64,000 bases of DNA, taken from NCBI GenBank assembly GCA_008729055.1, contig SDUX01000156.1:1-64000 (forward strand), in the 5' to 3' direction. This stretch comes from Pyropia haitanensis (Eukaryota; Rhodophyta; Bangiophyceae; Bangiales; Bangiaceae). This document shows positions 1 through 11,237 of this stretch, piece by piece. Numbering within the stretch: position 1 is the first letter of the stretch; every line of letters starts with the position of its first letter. The notes under the pieces were generated by a model, which was not told the origin of the DNA, ran no database searches, and saw nothing but the letters and a program-made list of their open reading frames with translations. The position numbers and the translations under genes are program-made.

Positions 1-273
1 CCCGTGCGCGGCGGCCGGCGGGAAAATCCGATTGCGTGATTTGAGTCTTCGAATTCTGCTTCATCGCATCGCTTGTGACCCATCAAATAGTGTTGTCCAT
101 CTTTGGAAACGTGGTAGCCACGACGGCCACGCTTGTCCAGAGCTAGTGCAGCACTATTTTGCTTGGTCAAATTAACTTGCACATCTTGTAAGACTTGCCC
201 CGTGCTCTGCCGGAGTAAGTCAAACCGGATCTGTTGGGTTAATTTGATTGTTGCGGACCTCACCCAGGACGCA
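1..273 (+). other. gypsy internal leader (partial)
   Basis: Stretch before the gag start codon. The gag frame is open from about 133, but the first ATG is at 274. No LTR end or primer-binding site was recognised here. Confidence 0.5.
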
Positions 274-1152
274 ATGGACCCCCCGAATCCTGCGACTGTA
301 AGCCCGATTAATCCGGGAACGGCCTCAACCGCACCCTCCGCGGAGTCATGGAATCAACTTACAGCGTTCGTCTCGCAGATGAGCGCCGAGCTCGAGGCTC
401 ATAAGGTTGAATTGGCGGACGCCAAGAAACAGCTGTCCGACGCCAAGGCTAAGGCCTCGAGTGGAGGCGCGACGACTGCGAGGCCGAATAAGCCCGCACT
501 GTTCTCTGGCAAGCCCGGGACAATTGAAGCATGGTGCTCGCACATGGACTCATATGTGCGACTGACTGACCCTGACGAAGCGTGTCGGATCGCCTGCACC
601 TACCTGGACGGTGAAGCGTTCACCTGGTGGCATACCTACAGTCGGACGACGGCGGTCCCCGACTGGGCTACCTTTCGGGCTGCGCTCATCCGTCGCTTCA
701 GCCCTCTGAACAAGACGCAGGCGGCGCGGGACAAGCTGCACTCATGGCGCCAAATCAAGGACGTCGGGACGTTCAACAGGACTTTCCTGAGCGTCCTCTT
801 GGACATCCCGGACATCACCGAAGCGGAAAAGATCGACCGCTATAGCCGAGGCCTGAAGCGCGACATCTGGCAGGCACTGTGCCTCAAGACGTACACCGAT
901 CTTGAATCACTGATGACGGACGCCCTGCGCGTGGAAGCGGCCAAGGCTGGAGTGTCCCGTATCACCAGCAATGTTAACAGCACTTCTGGCAAGCCACCAA
1001 CGATGGGCGTTGTCCCGATGGACATTTCCAGCATCAAGATCGAAAAGCTGACGCCAGACGAACGCCAGCGCTGCATGCGCGAGGGTCTCTGCCTTCGCTG
1101 TCGCGAGAAAGGACACATGGCTAAGGACTGCCCAAAAGGCCAGCGGAACTGA
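274..1152 (+). CDS. gag: gypsy Gag polyprotein with CCHC zinc knuckle
   Basis: Structural protein that would package element RNA in cytoplasmic particles. The start is the first ATG of the open frame (274), giving 292 residues; the open frame reaches back to a TTG at 133. Domains in order: an acidic, heptad-like N-terminal stretch, a retrotransposon-gag core around the motif ending in FSPLN, and one zinc knuckle near the C-terminus (C-x2-C-x4-H-x4-C, from [14 protein letters not shown]). It ends in TGA, and the pol frame overlaps it by about 28 bases in the -1 frame with a slippery heptamer at 1131. The ORF is intact. Confidence 0.9.
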   Translation: MDPPNPATVSPINPGTASTAPSAESWNQLTAFVSQMSAELEAHKVELADAKKQLSDAKAKASSGGATTARPNKPALFSGKPGTIEAWCSHMDSYVRLTDPDEACRIACTYLDGEAFTWWHTYSRTTAVPDWATFRAALIRRFSPLNKTQAARDKLHSWRQIKDVGTFNRTFLSVLLDIPDITEAEKIDRYSRGLKRDIWQALCLKTYTDLESLMTDALRVEAAKAGVSRITSNVNSTSGKPPTMGVVPMDISSIKIEKLTPDERQRCMREGLCLRCREKGHMAKDCPKGQRN

Positions 1153-4100
1153 AGCAGCAACAATCCTCAACATCTGTGAAAGACGCTCCTTCGGTTCCTG
1201 AAAATATGTCGTCACCATTTGAAGGCCCGCGACTCGGGCTTCTGCTTTCTACTGCTTCTGTCAATGGAAAAGTTGTTAAGGTGCTGTTCGACGACGGATC
1301 TCCCATCAACGTCGTCTCAAGGCGCCTCGTTACCTCCTTGCATGTGAAAACGAAAGGAACGGACTTCGCGGCAAGCATGCCCGATGGCCGCTCCCATGTC
1401 CTCGCTGAAACCGTTGACCCTCTTGAGATTCACATCGGACCGTACCAAGAGCGACTTCGGTTTGCTGTTTGTGAATTGAGCGCGTACGACCTCATCCTGG
1501 GAAAGAAGTGGCGCGATGACAAGGACGCCAAAATCAACAACAAGAAAAACAAGATCTCCTTCAAGTTCAACCACAAGAACATTTCTATCACTGCCTCCCT
1601 CAAGAAGCCCGAAGCTCTGATCAGTCGGCAACGCCTTGCTCGGGACCTCGTTCAAAGGTGCCCTGTTTTTGCCATCTACCTGCAGTCGGAAGATCCCTCT
1701 AGCACCTTCGACATTAACGCCATTACGATGGGACAAGGCAAAGACAAGAAAGAAGTTCAAGAGATTCTCAAAGAGTACGCTGACGTCTTCCCAGACGAGC
1801 TCCCCGACGGACTCCCTCCTGAGCGCAGTCACAAATTTAGCATCAAGCTGACCGATGACGCCCAACCGCGTCGTAGCGGAATTTACCGACTAGCCGAATG
1901 GGAGCTCGAAGAACTCAAGACTCAACTGGCCGGCCTCATAAGGAAGGGATTCATCCAACCAAGCACCTCACCGTGGGGCTCTTCCGTCCTCTTTGCGGCG
2001 AAGAAGGACGGTGGCTGGCGAATGTGCATCGACTACAGGGCCCTGAACAAGGCTACTATCAAGAACGCGTACCCACTACCACGCATCGACGACATCTTTG
2101 ACCAACTGCGAAAGGCCAAGTACTTTACAAAGATCGACCTCCGCTCTGGCTATCACCAGATTCGCCTTGACCCAGAAACAATACCTTTGACGGCGTTTCG
2201 AACCAAGTACGGATTCTATGAGTTCACCGTCGTACCCTTTGGTCTGACAAATGCACCCGCGGTCTTCATGAACCTAATGAACGATGTCTTCCGACCCTAT
2301 CTGTACGACTTCATCTGTGTCTACCTCGACGACATCCTAGTCTACAGCGAAACTTACGACGATCACCTCAAGCACCTACGATTAGCACTCGAGAAATTAC
2401 GAGAACACAAGCTCTACGCCAAGCTGAGCAAGTGCCAGTTCGCTCGAACTACTGTGGACTACCTTGGCCACGTCATCTCCGAGAAAGGCTTCTCTATGGA
2501 AGACTACAAGGTCCAAGCCATCCGTACGTGGGCAACACCGAGGAGCAAAAACGATGTACAATCTTTCCTCGGTATGGTCAACTTCTATCGAAGATTCATC
2601 AAGGGAATGGCTGCCGTAGCTACGCCGCTAACGAGGCTGACTGGGAATGTCGACTTCGAGTGGACACCCGACGCCCAGAAAGCCTTTGAGCAGCTGCAGG
2701 ACCTAACGACAAGCGCACCGGTGCTAAGGCCTTTCGACAAGAGATACCCAATCTACGTGTCTACAGATGCCAGCGGGTATGCTGTGGGCGCAGTCCTTGA
2801 GCAAGATGATGGACGCGGACGGCGTCCAGTGGCGTACTTCTCGTTAACCCTCAACATCCACGAGCAGCGCTACAGCATTCGTGAAAGAGAACTGCTTGCA
2901 GTCGTACAAGCTATCCGGCATTGGCGCTGCTACCTCTACGGAAGACCCTTTGAGGTCCACACCGACCATGAGTCCCTGAGATACCTAAGCACCCAAGAGA
3001 AGCTGAACGATCGCCAAGTCAAGTGGCTGGAGTTTCTGGACCAGTTCCAGTTCAAGATTGTCCCAATCAAGGGCACTTCGAACCCCGTGGCTGATGCCCT
3101 TTCCAGGCAGCCACAAGATGCTCCCGACAAGCACGCCCCCAATCAAGACCTTCTTAGTCGCGTGCTGACCAAGACCATTGAAGAACTCCCCAAGAAAACT
3201 GAAATCAACAACCTCATGACCATCAACCAAAGTGATCAAGACCTTGCCACCTTAAGACAAGAGTACGACGCGGACCCCGAGTTTGCCGACCTAGTCAAAG
3301 ACCCGGTATCTCCCTACCGGCTACACATGAGGTTGTTGAAACGAGGTGACCGTACGTGTATCCCCGTCGGTACTCTACGCCAAAGACTACTCCACGACTA
3401 CCATGATGTCCCGTGCCAAGGGCACATGGGAGTCAAGAAAACAACCAAGGTTATCTCTTCCAAGTACTACTGGAAGACAATGCGGAAAGACATCCAAAGA
3501 TACGTACAAACATGTGATTTGTGCCAGCGGAACAAGGCTAGCACCCATTCACCTCTGGGTCACCTCAAACCCTTGGACCCCCCGAGCCAACGATGGGCAA
3601 GTGTCTCCATGGACTTTATCACGCCTCTTCCTCTGACTCCAAGAGGCCACAACGGGATTTACGTCGTTGTCGACCGCCTCTCCAAGATGATTCGCCTCGC
3701 CCCTATGAAGCCAGACTGTACGGCGCCAGTCGCAGCTCAGCTCTACCATGATCACGTCTATCGACACCACGGACTCCCAGCTGATGTTGTCTGCGACAGG
3801 GACCGCATTTTCTTCTCCAACTTCTGGCAGTCGCTCACGGAGATTCTCAAGGTCAAGATCAAGGCCTCTTCAGCGTACCACCCGCAAACCGACGGACAAA
3901 CTGAAATCATGAACAAAAAGATCGAAGAAATCCTGCGAAACTTTGTCAACCATCACCAAGGCGATTGGGACCTCTTTCTGGTTGCTGCCGAAGTAGCCTA
4001 CAACCGGTCGCCAAATGCTGTTACAACGTACTCCCCTTTCTTCCTGAACTACGGATTCGAACCTAAGACGGTACCAATGGACATCCTCGAAAACTCAGAG

Positions 4101-4667
4101 TCAAGCATGCCTGCAGTGTCTGACTGGCTAAGCGGTCTCCAACATGCTCAAGAGACTGCCATCTCAGCCATCAAGAGTGCAAATGAGGCGCGCTCGGCGT
4201 ACGCAAATCGCCATCGCCGACCTTGCAAGATCGCCGTGGACGATCTGGTGCTACTAAGTACCAAACACCTTATGCCAGATGCTTTCCAAGGCGCTCGCAA
4301 GCTGATGCCCAAGTACTCAGGACCGTACCGCGTCACTGAGAGTATCAACGATGTGACGTTCCGCCTGGATCTTCCCCAAGCGGTGCTCGATCGCAAGGTT
4401 CACAACGCCTTTCATGCGAGCTTGCTGAAGCCGTACCGCGCTGATCCTTATGGCCGACTTCCTCCCGTTCCGCCTCCGGTGGCATTTCCGGACGGTTCTG
4501 TCGAGTACGAAGTCGACTCCATCATAAGGTCACGAAAGCGCCGTGGACGACTACAGTACCTGGTCAAGTGGAAAGGCTGTGACGTCAGCGAGAACTCCTG
4601 GCTGACCAGGCAAGACCTTGCGAACGCACCTGAGGTGTTGGACGCTTTCCTGCGCCGCGCGTCCTAA
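1125..4667 (+). CDS. pol: gypsy Pol: protease, RT, RNase H, integrase, chromodomain
   Basis: Replication and integration polyprotein. The frame opens at 1125 and has no early ATG; GTG 1176 is the first listed start, so synthesis as a Gag-Pol fusion by -1 frameshifting is likely. Numbering from 1176: aspartic protease DDGS at 39-42; reverse transcriptase with YLDD at about 383-386; RNase H beginning STDASG; integrase with an HHCC zinc finger; DDE triad at D813, D874 and E910 (D-35-E spacing); and a C-terminal chromodomain (about 1108-1160) with VKWKG and conserved aromatics. The chromodomain places it among chromoviruses, whose chromodomains can steer integration to heterochromatin. About 1163 residues, uninterrupted, stop TAA. 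Confidence 0.95.
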   Translation, partial: GLPKRPAELKQQQSSTSVKDAPSVPENMSSPFEGPRLGLLLSTASVNGKVVKVLFDDGSPINVVSRRLVTSLHVKTKGTDFAASMPDGRSHVLAETVDPLEIHIGPYQERLRFAVCELSAYDLILGKKWRDDKDAKINNKKNKISFKFNHKNISITASLKKPEALISRQRLARDLVQRCPVFAIYLQSEDPSSTFDINAITMGQGKDKKEVQEILKEYADVFPDELPDGLPPERSHKFSIKLTDDAQPRRSGIYRLAEWELEELKTQLAGLIRKGFIQPSTSPWGSSVLFAAKKDGGWRMCIDYRALNKATIKNAYPLPRIDDIFDQLRKAKYFTKIDLRSGYHQIRLDPETIPLTAFRTKYGFYEFTVVPFGLTNAPAVFMNLMNDVFRPYLYDFICVYLDDILVYSETYDDHLKHLRLALEKLREHKLYAKLSKCQFARTTVDYLGHVISEKGFSMEDYKVQAIRTWATPRSKNDVQSFLGMVNFYRRFIKGMAAVATPLTRLTGNVDFEWTPDAQKAFEQLQDLTTSAPVLRPFDKRYPIYVSTDASGYAVGAVLEQDDGRGRRPVAYFSLTLNIHEQRYSIRERELLAVVQAIRHWRCYLYGRPFEVHTDHESLRYLSTQEKLNDRQVKWLEFLDQFQFKIVPIKGTSNPVADALSRQPQDAPDKHAPNQDLLSRVLTKTIEELPKKTEINNLMTINQSDQDLATLRQEYDADPEFADLVKDPVSPYRLHMRLLKRGDRTCIPVGTLRQRLLHDYHDVPCQGHMGVKKTTKVISSKYYWKTMRKDIQRYVQTCDLCQRNKASTHSPLGHLKPLDPPSQRWASVSMDFITPLPLTPRGHNGIYVVVDRLSKMIRLAPMKPDCTAPVAAQLYHDHVYRHHGLPADVVCDRDRIFFSNFWQSLTEILKVKIKASSAYHPQTDGQTEIMNKKIEEILRNFVNHHQGDWDLFLVAAEVAYNRSPNAVTTYSPFFLNYGFEPKTVPMDILENSESSMPAVSDWLSGLQHAQETAISAIKSANEARSAYANRHRRPCKIAVDDLVLLSTKHLMPDAFQGARKLMPKYSGPYRVTESINDVTFRLDLPQAVLDRKVHNAFHASLLKPYRADPYGRLPPVPPPVAFPDGSVEYEVDSIIRSRKRRGRLQYLVKWKGCDVSENSWLTRQDLANAPEVLDAFLRRAS
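1131..1137 (+). promoter_or_regulatory. candidate -1 ribosomal frameshift site CCCAAAA
   Basis: The heptamer C CCA AAA sits in gag phase (codons CCA at 1132, AAA at 1135) and fits the X XXY YYZ rule for -1 frameshifting. It lies 13 bases before the gag TGA (1150-1152) and inside the gag/pol overlap, because the pol frame opens after a TAA at 1122-1124. A one-base backward slip enters the pol frame at AGG 1137. The downstream structure was not computed. Confidence 0.65.
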
Positions 4668-4678
4668 GGGGGGGGAGG
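4666..4678 (+). other. polypurine tract
   Basis: Purine run with eight Gs followed by agg, directly before the 3' LTR and overlapping the pol stop codon. This is the expected plus-strand primer site. Confidence 0.8.
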
Positions 4679-5029
4679 TGTAAGGATATGCCCCTTAAAT
4701 CCCCAAGACTGGAGCCTAGGGGATAAGGACTGGGGCCTCTCCTTCCCTGTCCTTCTCAGCCAACTCCTTCCAAGACGCATCAACTCCAAAGTAATCTGGG
4801 GCATGCCGCGGTGTCCGTCCGATAATCTACTACTAACGGACGGTCAGCACGGGAGCCGCGGATTGGCTAACCGACACTACCCTGACTCATCTGCCGACGG
4901 GTACAGTCTCCAACGGATCAACGGACTAACGGACCAAAAGACGAGCCACATCTCTGACGCGTCAGCAAGCCGGAACAATCTCCCCGTGGACCAATGGGAG
5001 CGACAAGACTTGCTGACCCACGGGAGATA

Positions 5030-5083
5030 TTCGACCCGAAGACTGGCGTCTGCTTACACGCCTCTGAGGCTTTTCGGGTCGAA
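5030..5083. repeat. 11-bp perfect inverted repeat in the LTR
   Basis: ttcgacccgaa at 5030-5040 and its complement ttcgggtcgaa at 5073-5083, with a 32-base loop. It could form a hairpin in U3; function unknown. Confidence 0.7.
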
Positions 5084-5184
5084 TGGCGCGTGGGGCCAGC
5101 CGCGCGGCGCTACGAGCGCCGCACACCGTCCCCCCCCCGTTTGGGGCTTTCTGGTGGGGCGCCTTGGGGCGCACACGCCCACCC

Positions 5185-5222
5185 TTGCTTTGTTCTGAGA
5201 GCCCATGCTTTGTTTTGAGAGC
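5185..5222 (+). repeat. duplicated 17-mer upstream of the LTR TATA box
   Basis: tgctttgttctgagagc at 5185-5201 and tgctttgttttgagagc at 5206-5222 differ at one base. A repeated motif about 70 bp upstream of a TATA box resembles a U3 enhancer; that role is inferred. Confidence 0.6.
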
Positions 5223-5290
5223 TTTGGTGCCGTCCACCGGCACGACGGGCAATCGCATGCTTTGGGGCACCCTGGGTGCCCCCCTGGGGG

Positions 5291-5297
5291 TATATAA
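5291..5297 (+). promoter_or_regulatory. LTR TATA box
   Basis: tatataa, plus strand, about 250 bases before the LTR end, in the position expected for the U3 promoter. Confidence 0.6.
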
Positions 5298-5540
5298 TGC
5301 GTGAGTGTGGGCGCCACCGGGAGAGACCTCGGGGGAACAACCACAGACAGAGACACAAAGACCTCCTGTACCTTCGACCCCCTCGACCCTCCCGACGTCA
5401 CGCCCATCCTCTTCCCCACCCCCATCACCGTCATCCCACCCGTCACCTTCCCCGCGCCCGGCATCCTCATTGGCTTGCACGGGTTGCTGACACCGGCACC
5501 AGTACGTTGAGGGCTGCCCGTGTGTGGGTGGTGCCTCACA

Positions 5541-5725
5541 GCGTCCCCCGCCGAGTCGGCGGCGGCCGCGGCGGCGGCATCACGGGCGGCGATGGCGCTA
5601 TGCGCCGTCGTTAGTTCTTGTCGAGTCGCCACCAGCGCCGCCTCGGCGGCGGCGAGGCGAGCAATAAGGGCCGGGTCGGTGGAGGGCGTCCCGCCGGGGG
5701 GGACGTCACTGAATCCACCAGCCAT
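5541..5725 (-). pseudogene. gag: DIRS gag fragment interrupted by the gypsy LTR
   Basis: ATG at 5725 followed by the same N-terminus as the complete Gag copies, with Ser in MAGGFSDVPPG as in units 3 and 4. The frame runs into the LTR after codon 61-62, so only the N-terminal Ala-rich segment survives here. Confidence 0.9.
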
Positions 5726-5982
5726 CGTGCGCCGCCCTTACGGGCGGCGGAGCGGTCACGGAGCCACAGGAAAGCCTGGGAGGGGGGGTAGTTCTTCGAG
5801 CGTGCACAGGGGGCGCGCGAGAAGAACTGGACGCTGAAGACCCCGGGTCGGCGGTGGCCAGCCCCGACGCCGCGGCGGTCTTGTACCGGCCGCGGCGGGT
5901 CGCGCCGCCTTGGCCGCTACCCCCCGGAAGGAGCTGGGGCAGGCACAGGCACACGCCGCGGCGCGGCCGCAGCAGCGGGCGC

Positions 5983-6126
5983 GCGGGAGGGCGCCCGCCG
6001 CGCAGCGCGGGATGGCGCCCGCCGCGCAGCGCGGGAGGGCGCCCGCCGCGCAGCGCGGGAGGGCGTCCGCCGCGCAGCGCGGGAGGGCGTCCGCCGCGCA
6101 GCGCGGGAGGGCGTCCGCCGCGCAGC
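5983..6126. repeat. 24-bp minisatellite, 6 units (remnant unit)
   Basis: Six tandem copies of a 24-mer beginning gcgggagggcg and ending cgccgcgcagc, in the 5' untranslated region of the DIRS-like element. Variants at two positions (agg/atg, gccc/gtcc) order the units. It lies upstream of gag on the minus strand, and the minus-strand frame would read ALRGGRPP repeats. Confidence 0.9.
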
Positions 6127-6513
6127 GGCACCGCGGCGAGAGGGAGAGCAAAAGCAGCAGCAGCCACTCCCCCCCGCAAAGGCAGGGCGGGGGAGGCGTG
6201 GCGAGCGGGCGCGGGCGGGGCAAACGCACGGCATGCCGCGCGCGCGCGGGCACCGACAGGCGGTGCGTCGGTCCCCGACTGACAAGACGGGAGAGGCGGC
6301 GGCACGCGGGAGAGGGAGAGGCAGGAGCGGGCGTGGCACCCGCCAGAAGCGGCACACGCCACCGCGGCCGTTGCGCAGCTACGGGCCTCTCGCACCGCCC
6401 GTCGGGCGAGGCGCGGACCGCCGACGAGGCGACCGACGGAAATAATCCCACAGCCGGTTACAGGAAGAATCAACATTGAGGTCATAACCAGAGGAAGAGG
6501 GACAGAGACGCCA

Positions 6514-7581
6514 TTAAAGTCGGAGAAGGGCGGTGGGCGCGTAGCGCCCGAGCATTTCCCAGGCTGCCGATGATGGTCGCCAGCGAGTCTTGACGTAGGA
6601 GCGTAGCGTCGTCTCGACTGACGCGTGGCCCATCATCTCGGCAATCATCGGCGCCGGCACGCCTATGGCGTACGCTTCGGAGCCGGCGCCGGCGCGCAGG
6701 GAGTGGCCTTGGTAGCGGCCGCCAAGTGGGGCTGCCACGGGCAGTACCTGCATCAAACGCTTCAGCCAGTGGTTGGTGACGCGTGCCGCCAGCCAGTAGA
6801 GTCGCAGTGGCGGGGGCAGAGAGGGATCCGCAAACAGCATCGATTGTGGGTGCCGGCCGGCCGCGTCGTGCCGGTCGACGACGAGACGGAGGAGGCGAGC
6901 CACCTTGTCGTCCTTGTCGCCGTCCCAGTTTATGGGCACGGTGAAGGCGAGGCGCTCGCGGCCGGTGCGCAGGGCCATCTTGAAGTCAATGACTTGGAGC
7001 TCCATCCCGTGCTGCGTGAAGGCCACGTGACAGCGCCGCATACAGGCGGCGGCGCCGGGGCGGTTGAAGACGATGTAGCCCAGCACGAGGCCTGCGCACT
7101 GCAGCTGCAGATAGTTGTCTGGTGTGGCCAGGCCGAGGGCGCAGACGCGGAGGATGTATGTGGCCGGCAGGGGCATCCGCTGCAAAGGCTGCTCGCCGCC
7201 GGCGCGCTCTAGGGCGTGGGCGCGGTAGCCAAAGACCGCCAGTCGGACGAGCTTATCCTTGGTTGGGTCGTCGTGGCCCGATAGGCGGTGCAGGGATGCC
7301 ACAGCTGACAGGTACTTCTCCAGTGACGGTGGCGAGAGGGCGCCGCGCTGCAGCTCGTAGAGGATCTATCCGATGATGGACGGCACGCTGGTTGGCAGCG
7401 GCGCGCGGTCGTGCTGCTGGCAATACTTGAGGAAGGCCCGCACCTTGGACATGTACCCGCGCTGCGTCTCGGGGCGGTAGCCACGAAGAAGGAGCGCGGC
7501 TGCGCCCTCTGGGCCGTGGATGTCGTCCACGAGGGGGGCGGCGACCTTGTTCAGCAGCACCTCCCATCTTTGCGCGTCGTT
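6514..7581 (-). CDS. tyrosine recombinase, unit 1, with in-frame TAG
   Basis: Expected to integrate the circular DNA made by reverse transcription, through a covalent phosphotyrosine, in place of an integrase. The C-terminal catalytic part (283 codons after the TAG) has an NRPGAA box, an FK pair, HSLRAG (H-x-x-R), MMGHAS, and the candidate nucleophile Tyr in LRSYVK. The N-terminal SAM-like core-binding part (…RGYMSKVRAFLKYCQQHD…) is in the same frame upstream of a TAG at 7366-7368. The frame is -1 relative to RT and overlaps or abuts its end, and no upstream ATG is available, so expression by frameshift is possible. Whether the TAG is read through or marks a dead gene is unknown. Stop TAA at 6514. 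Confidence 0.85.
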
Positions 7582-7583
7582 GG

Positions 7584-9572
7584 TCAGGCTCGGGTTGGCT
7601 CGAACCGGAATACCGCAGTCTGCCAAAAAGGCGTCCTCGCCGGCGTCGACGACGAGGCGTGTGCGAAGACGCCGTCTGCCGGGGGAAGGATGTGCCACTC
7701 GCTGCAGCCGTCGACCGCTCGCTGCCACCAGGGCTGCGCCCGCCACACGGGCACGATGAGCGTGACCGTCGCGTTGGTACGCAGCGCCTTGCTGGCGACG
7801 GCGCCGACCAGGTGGAATGGCGGGTTGGCCCAGGCGTTCTCGCCGGCCCATCGGTGCAGGAAGGCGCTGGTAGCTAGAGCGCCGGGACACATACATCGCG
7901 AATAGAAACGCGGGCATCGGGCGCTTTGGGTTGACGCAAAGAGGTCGATCGAGGGCGGCCCGTACTGGTTGTCGAGGGCCGAGAAGGTGGCGGGCCGCAA
8001 CGTCCAGTCGGTCGAGCCGTGTTCCCTTGAGAGGCGGTCGGCCCATTTGTTGAGCGCCGAGGAGACGTGCTCGATCCGCAGCTCGACCGCCATTGCCACG
8101 AAAGTCTCGTACAGGTCCCGCATCTCGTTCATGAGGACGGGGGACCGGGACTACCCGGCGCGCATCACGCCAAGTGCCACCATTGAGTCCGTTCGCAGAC
8201 GGATGATGGAGCCGGCAGGGATGAGGTGTCGGAAGGAATGTAGAGCGCGCGTGACGGCACCGAGCTCCAAACAGTTGATGTGGAGGCCGTTCCGGTCGAC
8301 GCCGAGGCAGCCCCTCGCGTCGGCCGACTCGCTCAGCACTGAGCCCCACCCGATAGCGCTCGCGTCCGTGTCCAGCAACATAGTTGTTGCGCCAGGCCAC
8401 AATGGTCGCCCTGTCGCGGCGTTCTGCTGCAGGTACGTCCACCACTTGAGGTCCTTGAGCGCTTGCAGTCCCAGCTGCACGTCGCTGCGGCGGGGACGGC
8501 GGTACTGCAGCGCCGTAAAGAGGCTGCGAAAATGGTACCGGGCCGTCGGCACCGACAGGGTGGTGGAGACGGCTGTGCCGCAAATGCGGCGGAGGGCCTC
8601 GAAACTGACCCACCGACGGTGCTCGGTAGCCCGCCGGGACAGGCACACTGCCATTGCCGCGATCTTGTCGACGCGGTCGGGCGGCAGGAGGAAGCGGGCC
8701 AGCTTGGTGTCGACCAAATGGCCGAGCAGCCGGACGCACGTCAGACCGTCCTTGACTCCTGTTGTGGGATGCATTTTGAGGCCGAGATCGCCAAAGAGGC
8801 GCTCGATGTACAGGTAGGCCGCCGCCGCCTGCGCTTGTGTGGCCGGTTCTCCAGGCTCCGCAGGCGGTGCTCCGCCAAAGTCGTCCACGTACGGGATGAT
8901 GCGGAAACCCTCTGCTCGTAGGCGCTGGACGACCGGGCGCATCACCTTCGTCCAGATCAAAGGCGCCGACGCCAGGCCGAACGTCATGGTTATCGGTACG
9001 AAGTAGCGCCCAAGGCACCGGAAGGCTAAGTACTTGCGGTCGTCTGGCCGCAGCAGGAGATGGTGGTACGCATCCTTGACGTCCCAAGTCAGCAGGGCGT
9101 CGTTGGGGCGCAACGACTGTGCCCGCTCCAAGAGCGTCTCGTACTTGCAGCTCGCCGTGTCGATGAAGCTGTTGGTGTGCTTGTAGTCGTAGACCACTCG
9201 AGGTTTCCCTGCACTGTACACCACGAAAGCCGAGCTTACGCACACCAGCGTGCTGACCTCGGTCGGGTACGATACCTCCCTGATGTAGCCGAGGCCCAGA
9301 CCGCGTTCGATCTCGCTCTTGAGGAAGGCGATGTCGTCGGCTGGGACCGGGTACTCGGGCGAGACGAACGGCGTCGGTGGGGAATTCCACTCGATCTTGA
9401 CGCCGTTCTTGATGGTGTCCGACACCCACGATGAGACGCCCATCCGTAACCAACACGGTAGGGCGGCTCGTAGGGCCTCGAAGACTGGCACTGGGCGAGA
9501 GGAGCTGGGCCGTGGCAGCTTCGTCCCGTGCGCGCGGCGGCTTGGCCGTCCGCGGGTGTTCTCTGTGGCCAT
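7584..9572 (-). pseudogene. RT-RNase H-MTase-like ORF of unit 1, broken by TAG
   Basis: Same as the 662-residue RT protein of unit 2, but codon TCG is TAG at 8151-8153, just after the RNase H motif LRTDSMVALGVMRAG. This separates RT and most of RNase H from the methyltransferase-like end. A single C-to-A change explains it. ATG at 9572. Confidence 0.9.
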
Positions 9573-9616
9573 GACCACGGGGGGGGAGAAGCGACCCCCC
9601 CGCGGCACCTCGAAAC

Positions 9617-10836
9617 TTAGGCGCGGTTGCGACCGCGGCCGCGGCCGGCGTTGCCGCCGCCGCGGCGGCCATCGCCTCCGCGGCCACCGCCACCGCCTCC
9701 GCCGGAGCCGGCGCCGGCGCCGCCACCGCCGCCGCCGTTGGCGGGGCCACCCCGTCCGCCACGGGGGGGAGCGGGGGCGTGCATGCGGTTGGCTCGCTGC
9801 GGATACGTGTAGCCGCGCTCGGCAGCCCCGATCTTGGCTGACGCGTGGGTCTCGGCGCGGACGACGCGGGAGATGAACCGGCGCGCCTCATCCCCGCGGA
9901 GGGAGTTGCGCGGGACGGCGTCGGCGTGGGCAAACGCGTCCGCGAGGTTGGGCTCGGACTGCCGGAGCGCGAGGTAGTCATAGCGCGAGACGCCGATGGC
10001 GTAGATGCGGCGGGTGGCGGAGACGAGGTAGTCCACGAGCTCCTCGAGATACTCCTTGGTGTTGCCGATGGCAAACTTGGCGTCGAGGACGTCGTTGTAG
10101 ATCTGCTGCGTCCACGATAGGGAGCAGTACCAGTGGCGCGCCTCGATCTCGTCGCGGCTGCCGACGGTGAAGGTGGCGGTGTGGACGGGGTCGCATGGCG
10201 TGAAGGGCATGGGCAGCCCGTCCGCGCGCATAACGGACCAAGGGATGTCGAAGCTCTGGAGCCAGTCTGACGCGGAGAAGCGCGTCGGGAAGTCAAAGCC
10301 GTCGTCGTAGGCGCCGGCCTCTTCGAGCGCGGCACGGCGTGCGTGCCCGCCTCGGCCGCCAGCATGTGCGTCGATGGCGGGCGCCCATCCGCCGTTGGAG
10401 TTGCCGTCGTCGCCTTCGTCTTCATCCTCGTAGTCGACATCGTCGTCGCCGCCGAGGGGGGCGCCGACGGGGCCGAGGGCGCCCGCGGGGGGGCCTCGGC
10501 GCCGCGCCGCGAACCGGTGACGCCGCGACCCGCGGGGGGGTCGGCGCCGCGGCGGGCGGCGTTGGCGGCCGCCGCGTCCTCGGTTGGGACGCGGTCACCA
10601 GCCGCGCCGCCTCCAGCGCCAGCGCCAGCTGGCGCTCGGCGGTCGCCGACCGCGTCCCCCGCCGAGTCGGCGGCGGCCGCGGCGGCGGCATCACGGGCGG
10701 CGATGGCGCTATGCGCCGTCGTTAGTTCTTGTCGAGTCGCCACCAGCGCCGCCTCGGCGGCGGCGAGGCGAGCAATAAGGGCCGGGTCGGTGGAGGGCGT
10801 CCCGCCGGGGGGGACGTCACGGAATCCACCAGCCAT
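9617..10836 (-). pseudogene. gag: DIRS gag of unit 1, frameshifted
   Basis: ATG 10836 (MAGGFRDVPPG). One G is missing from the run at 10487-10493, so the N-terminal ~115 codons are out of frame with the remaining Gag sequence (9617 to about 10485). Otherwise identical to the 406-residue Gag of unit 2. Confidence 0.9.
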
Positions 10837-11093
10837 CGTGCGCCGCCCTTACGGGCGGCGGAGCGGTCACGGAGCCACAGGAAAGCCTGGGAGGGGGGGT
10901 AGTTCTTCGAGCGTGCACAGGGGGCGCGCGAGAAGAACTGGACGCTGAAGACCCCGGGTCGGCGGTGGCCAGCCCCGACGCCGCGGCGGTCTTGTACCGG
11001 CCGCGGCGGGTCGCGCCGCCTTGGCCGCTACCCCCCGGAAGGAGCTGGGGCAGGCACAGGCACACGCCGCGGCGCGGCCGCAGCAGCGGGCGC

Positions 11094-11237
11094 GCGGGAG
11101 GGCGCCCGCCGCGCAGCGCGGGATGGCGCCCGCCGCGCAGCGCGGGAGGGCGCCCGCCGCGCAGCGCGGGAGGGCGTCCGCCGCGCAGCGCGGGAGGGCG
11201 TCCGCCGCGCAGCGCGGGAGGGCGTCCGCCGCGCAGC
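11094..11237. repeat. 24-bp minisatellite, 6 units (unit 1)
   Basis: Same six-unit array as in the remnant, in the 5' region of unit 1. Confidence 0.9.

Larger units (their letters stand above)
1..5540 (+). mobile_element. Ty3/gypsy chromovirus, 5' end outside the window
   Basis: An LTR retrotransposon with leader, gag, pol (protease, RT, RNase H, integrase, chromodomain), polypurine tract and 3' LTR in the usual Ty3/gypsy order. The 3' LTR ends at 5540, and from 5541 the sequence is DIRS-like gag, so the element was inserted into an existing DIRS copy. The end of the LTR (last bases tgcctcaca) does not recur in the first 273 bases, so the 5' LTR and primer-binding site lie left of the window. 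Both main ORFs are intact, so it is a fairly young insertion. The target duplication would start with gcgtc at 5541 and can only be confirmed left of the window. Confidence 0.93.
4679..5540 (+). repeat. 3' LTR of the gypsy element, 862 bp
   Basis: Starts TGTAAGG right after the polypurine tract and ends CCTCACA, a 7-bp terminal inverted repeat with one mismatch and the canonical TG...CA ends. The next base, 5541, is where sequence shared with the DIRS units begins, so both boundaries are supported independently. It contains a duplicated 17-mer (5185, 5206), a TATA box at 5291 and an 11-bp inverted repeat (5030/5073). Confidence 0.88.
5541..6477 (-). mobile_element. DIRS-like unit, truncated by the gypsy insertion
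   Basis: Carries the 5' region and the first 61-62 codons of gag, then breaks at the LTR. It equals 10652-11588 of the next unit. The rest of this copy presumably lies left of the gypsy element, outside the window. Confidence 0.9.

Noticed and set aside
133..273. Gag start at TTG 133
   Set aside because: ATG 274 begins a sensible Gag N-terminus, and the upstream residues are Cys-rich leader translation without motif.
5054..5725. 223-codon ORF joining gag and the gypsy LTR
   Set aside because: It is a chance fusion across the insertion boundary at 5540/5541.
5983..6126. Possible CRISPR array
   Set aside because: Contiguous 24-bp repeats without spacers in a eukaryotic retroelement, and no cas genes.
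5706..6485. Plus- and minus-strand ORFs with ALRGGRPP or AAQRGRA repeats
   Set aside because: They are translations of the 24-bp minisatellite in the DIRS 5' region; no start, motif or codon signal supports a protein.
7366..10836. 1156-codon minus-strand frame in unit 1 (1109 codons in the other units)
   Set aside because: It is the third frame behind gag and RT, rich in Ser/Arg/Pro with no motif until its last ~80 codons, which are the start of the recombinase. The extra 47 codons in unit 1 come from the gag frameshift.
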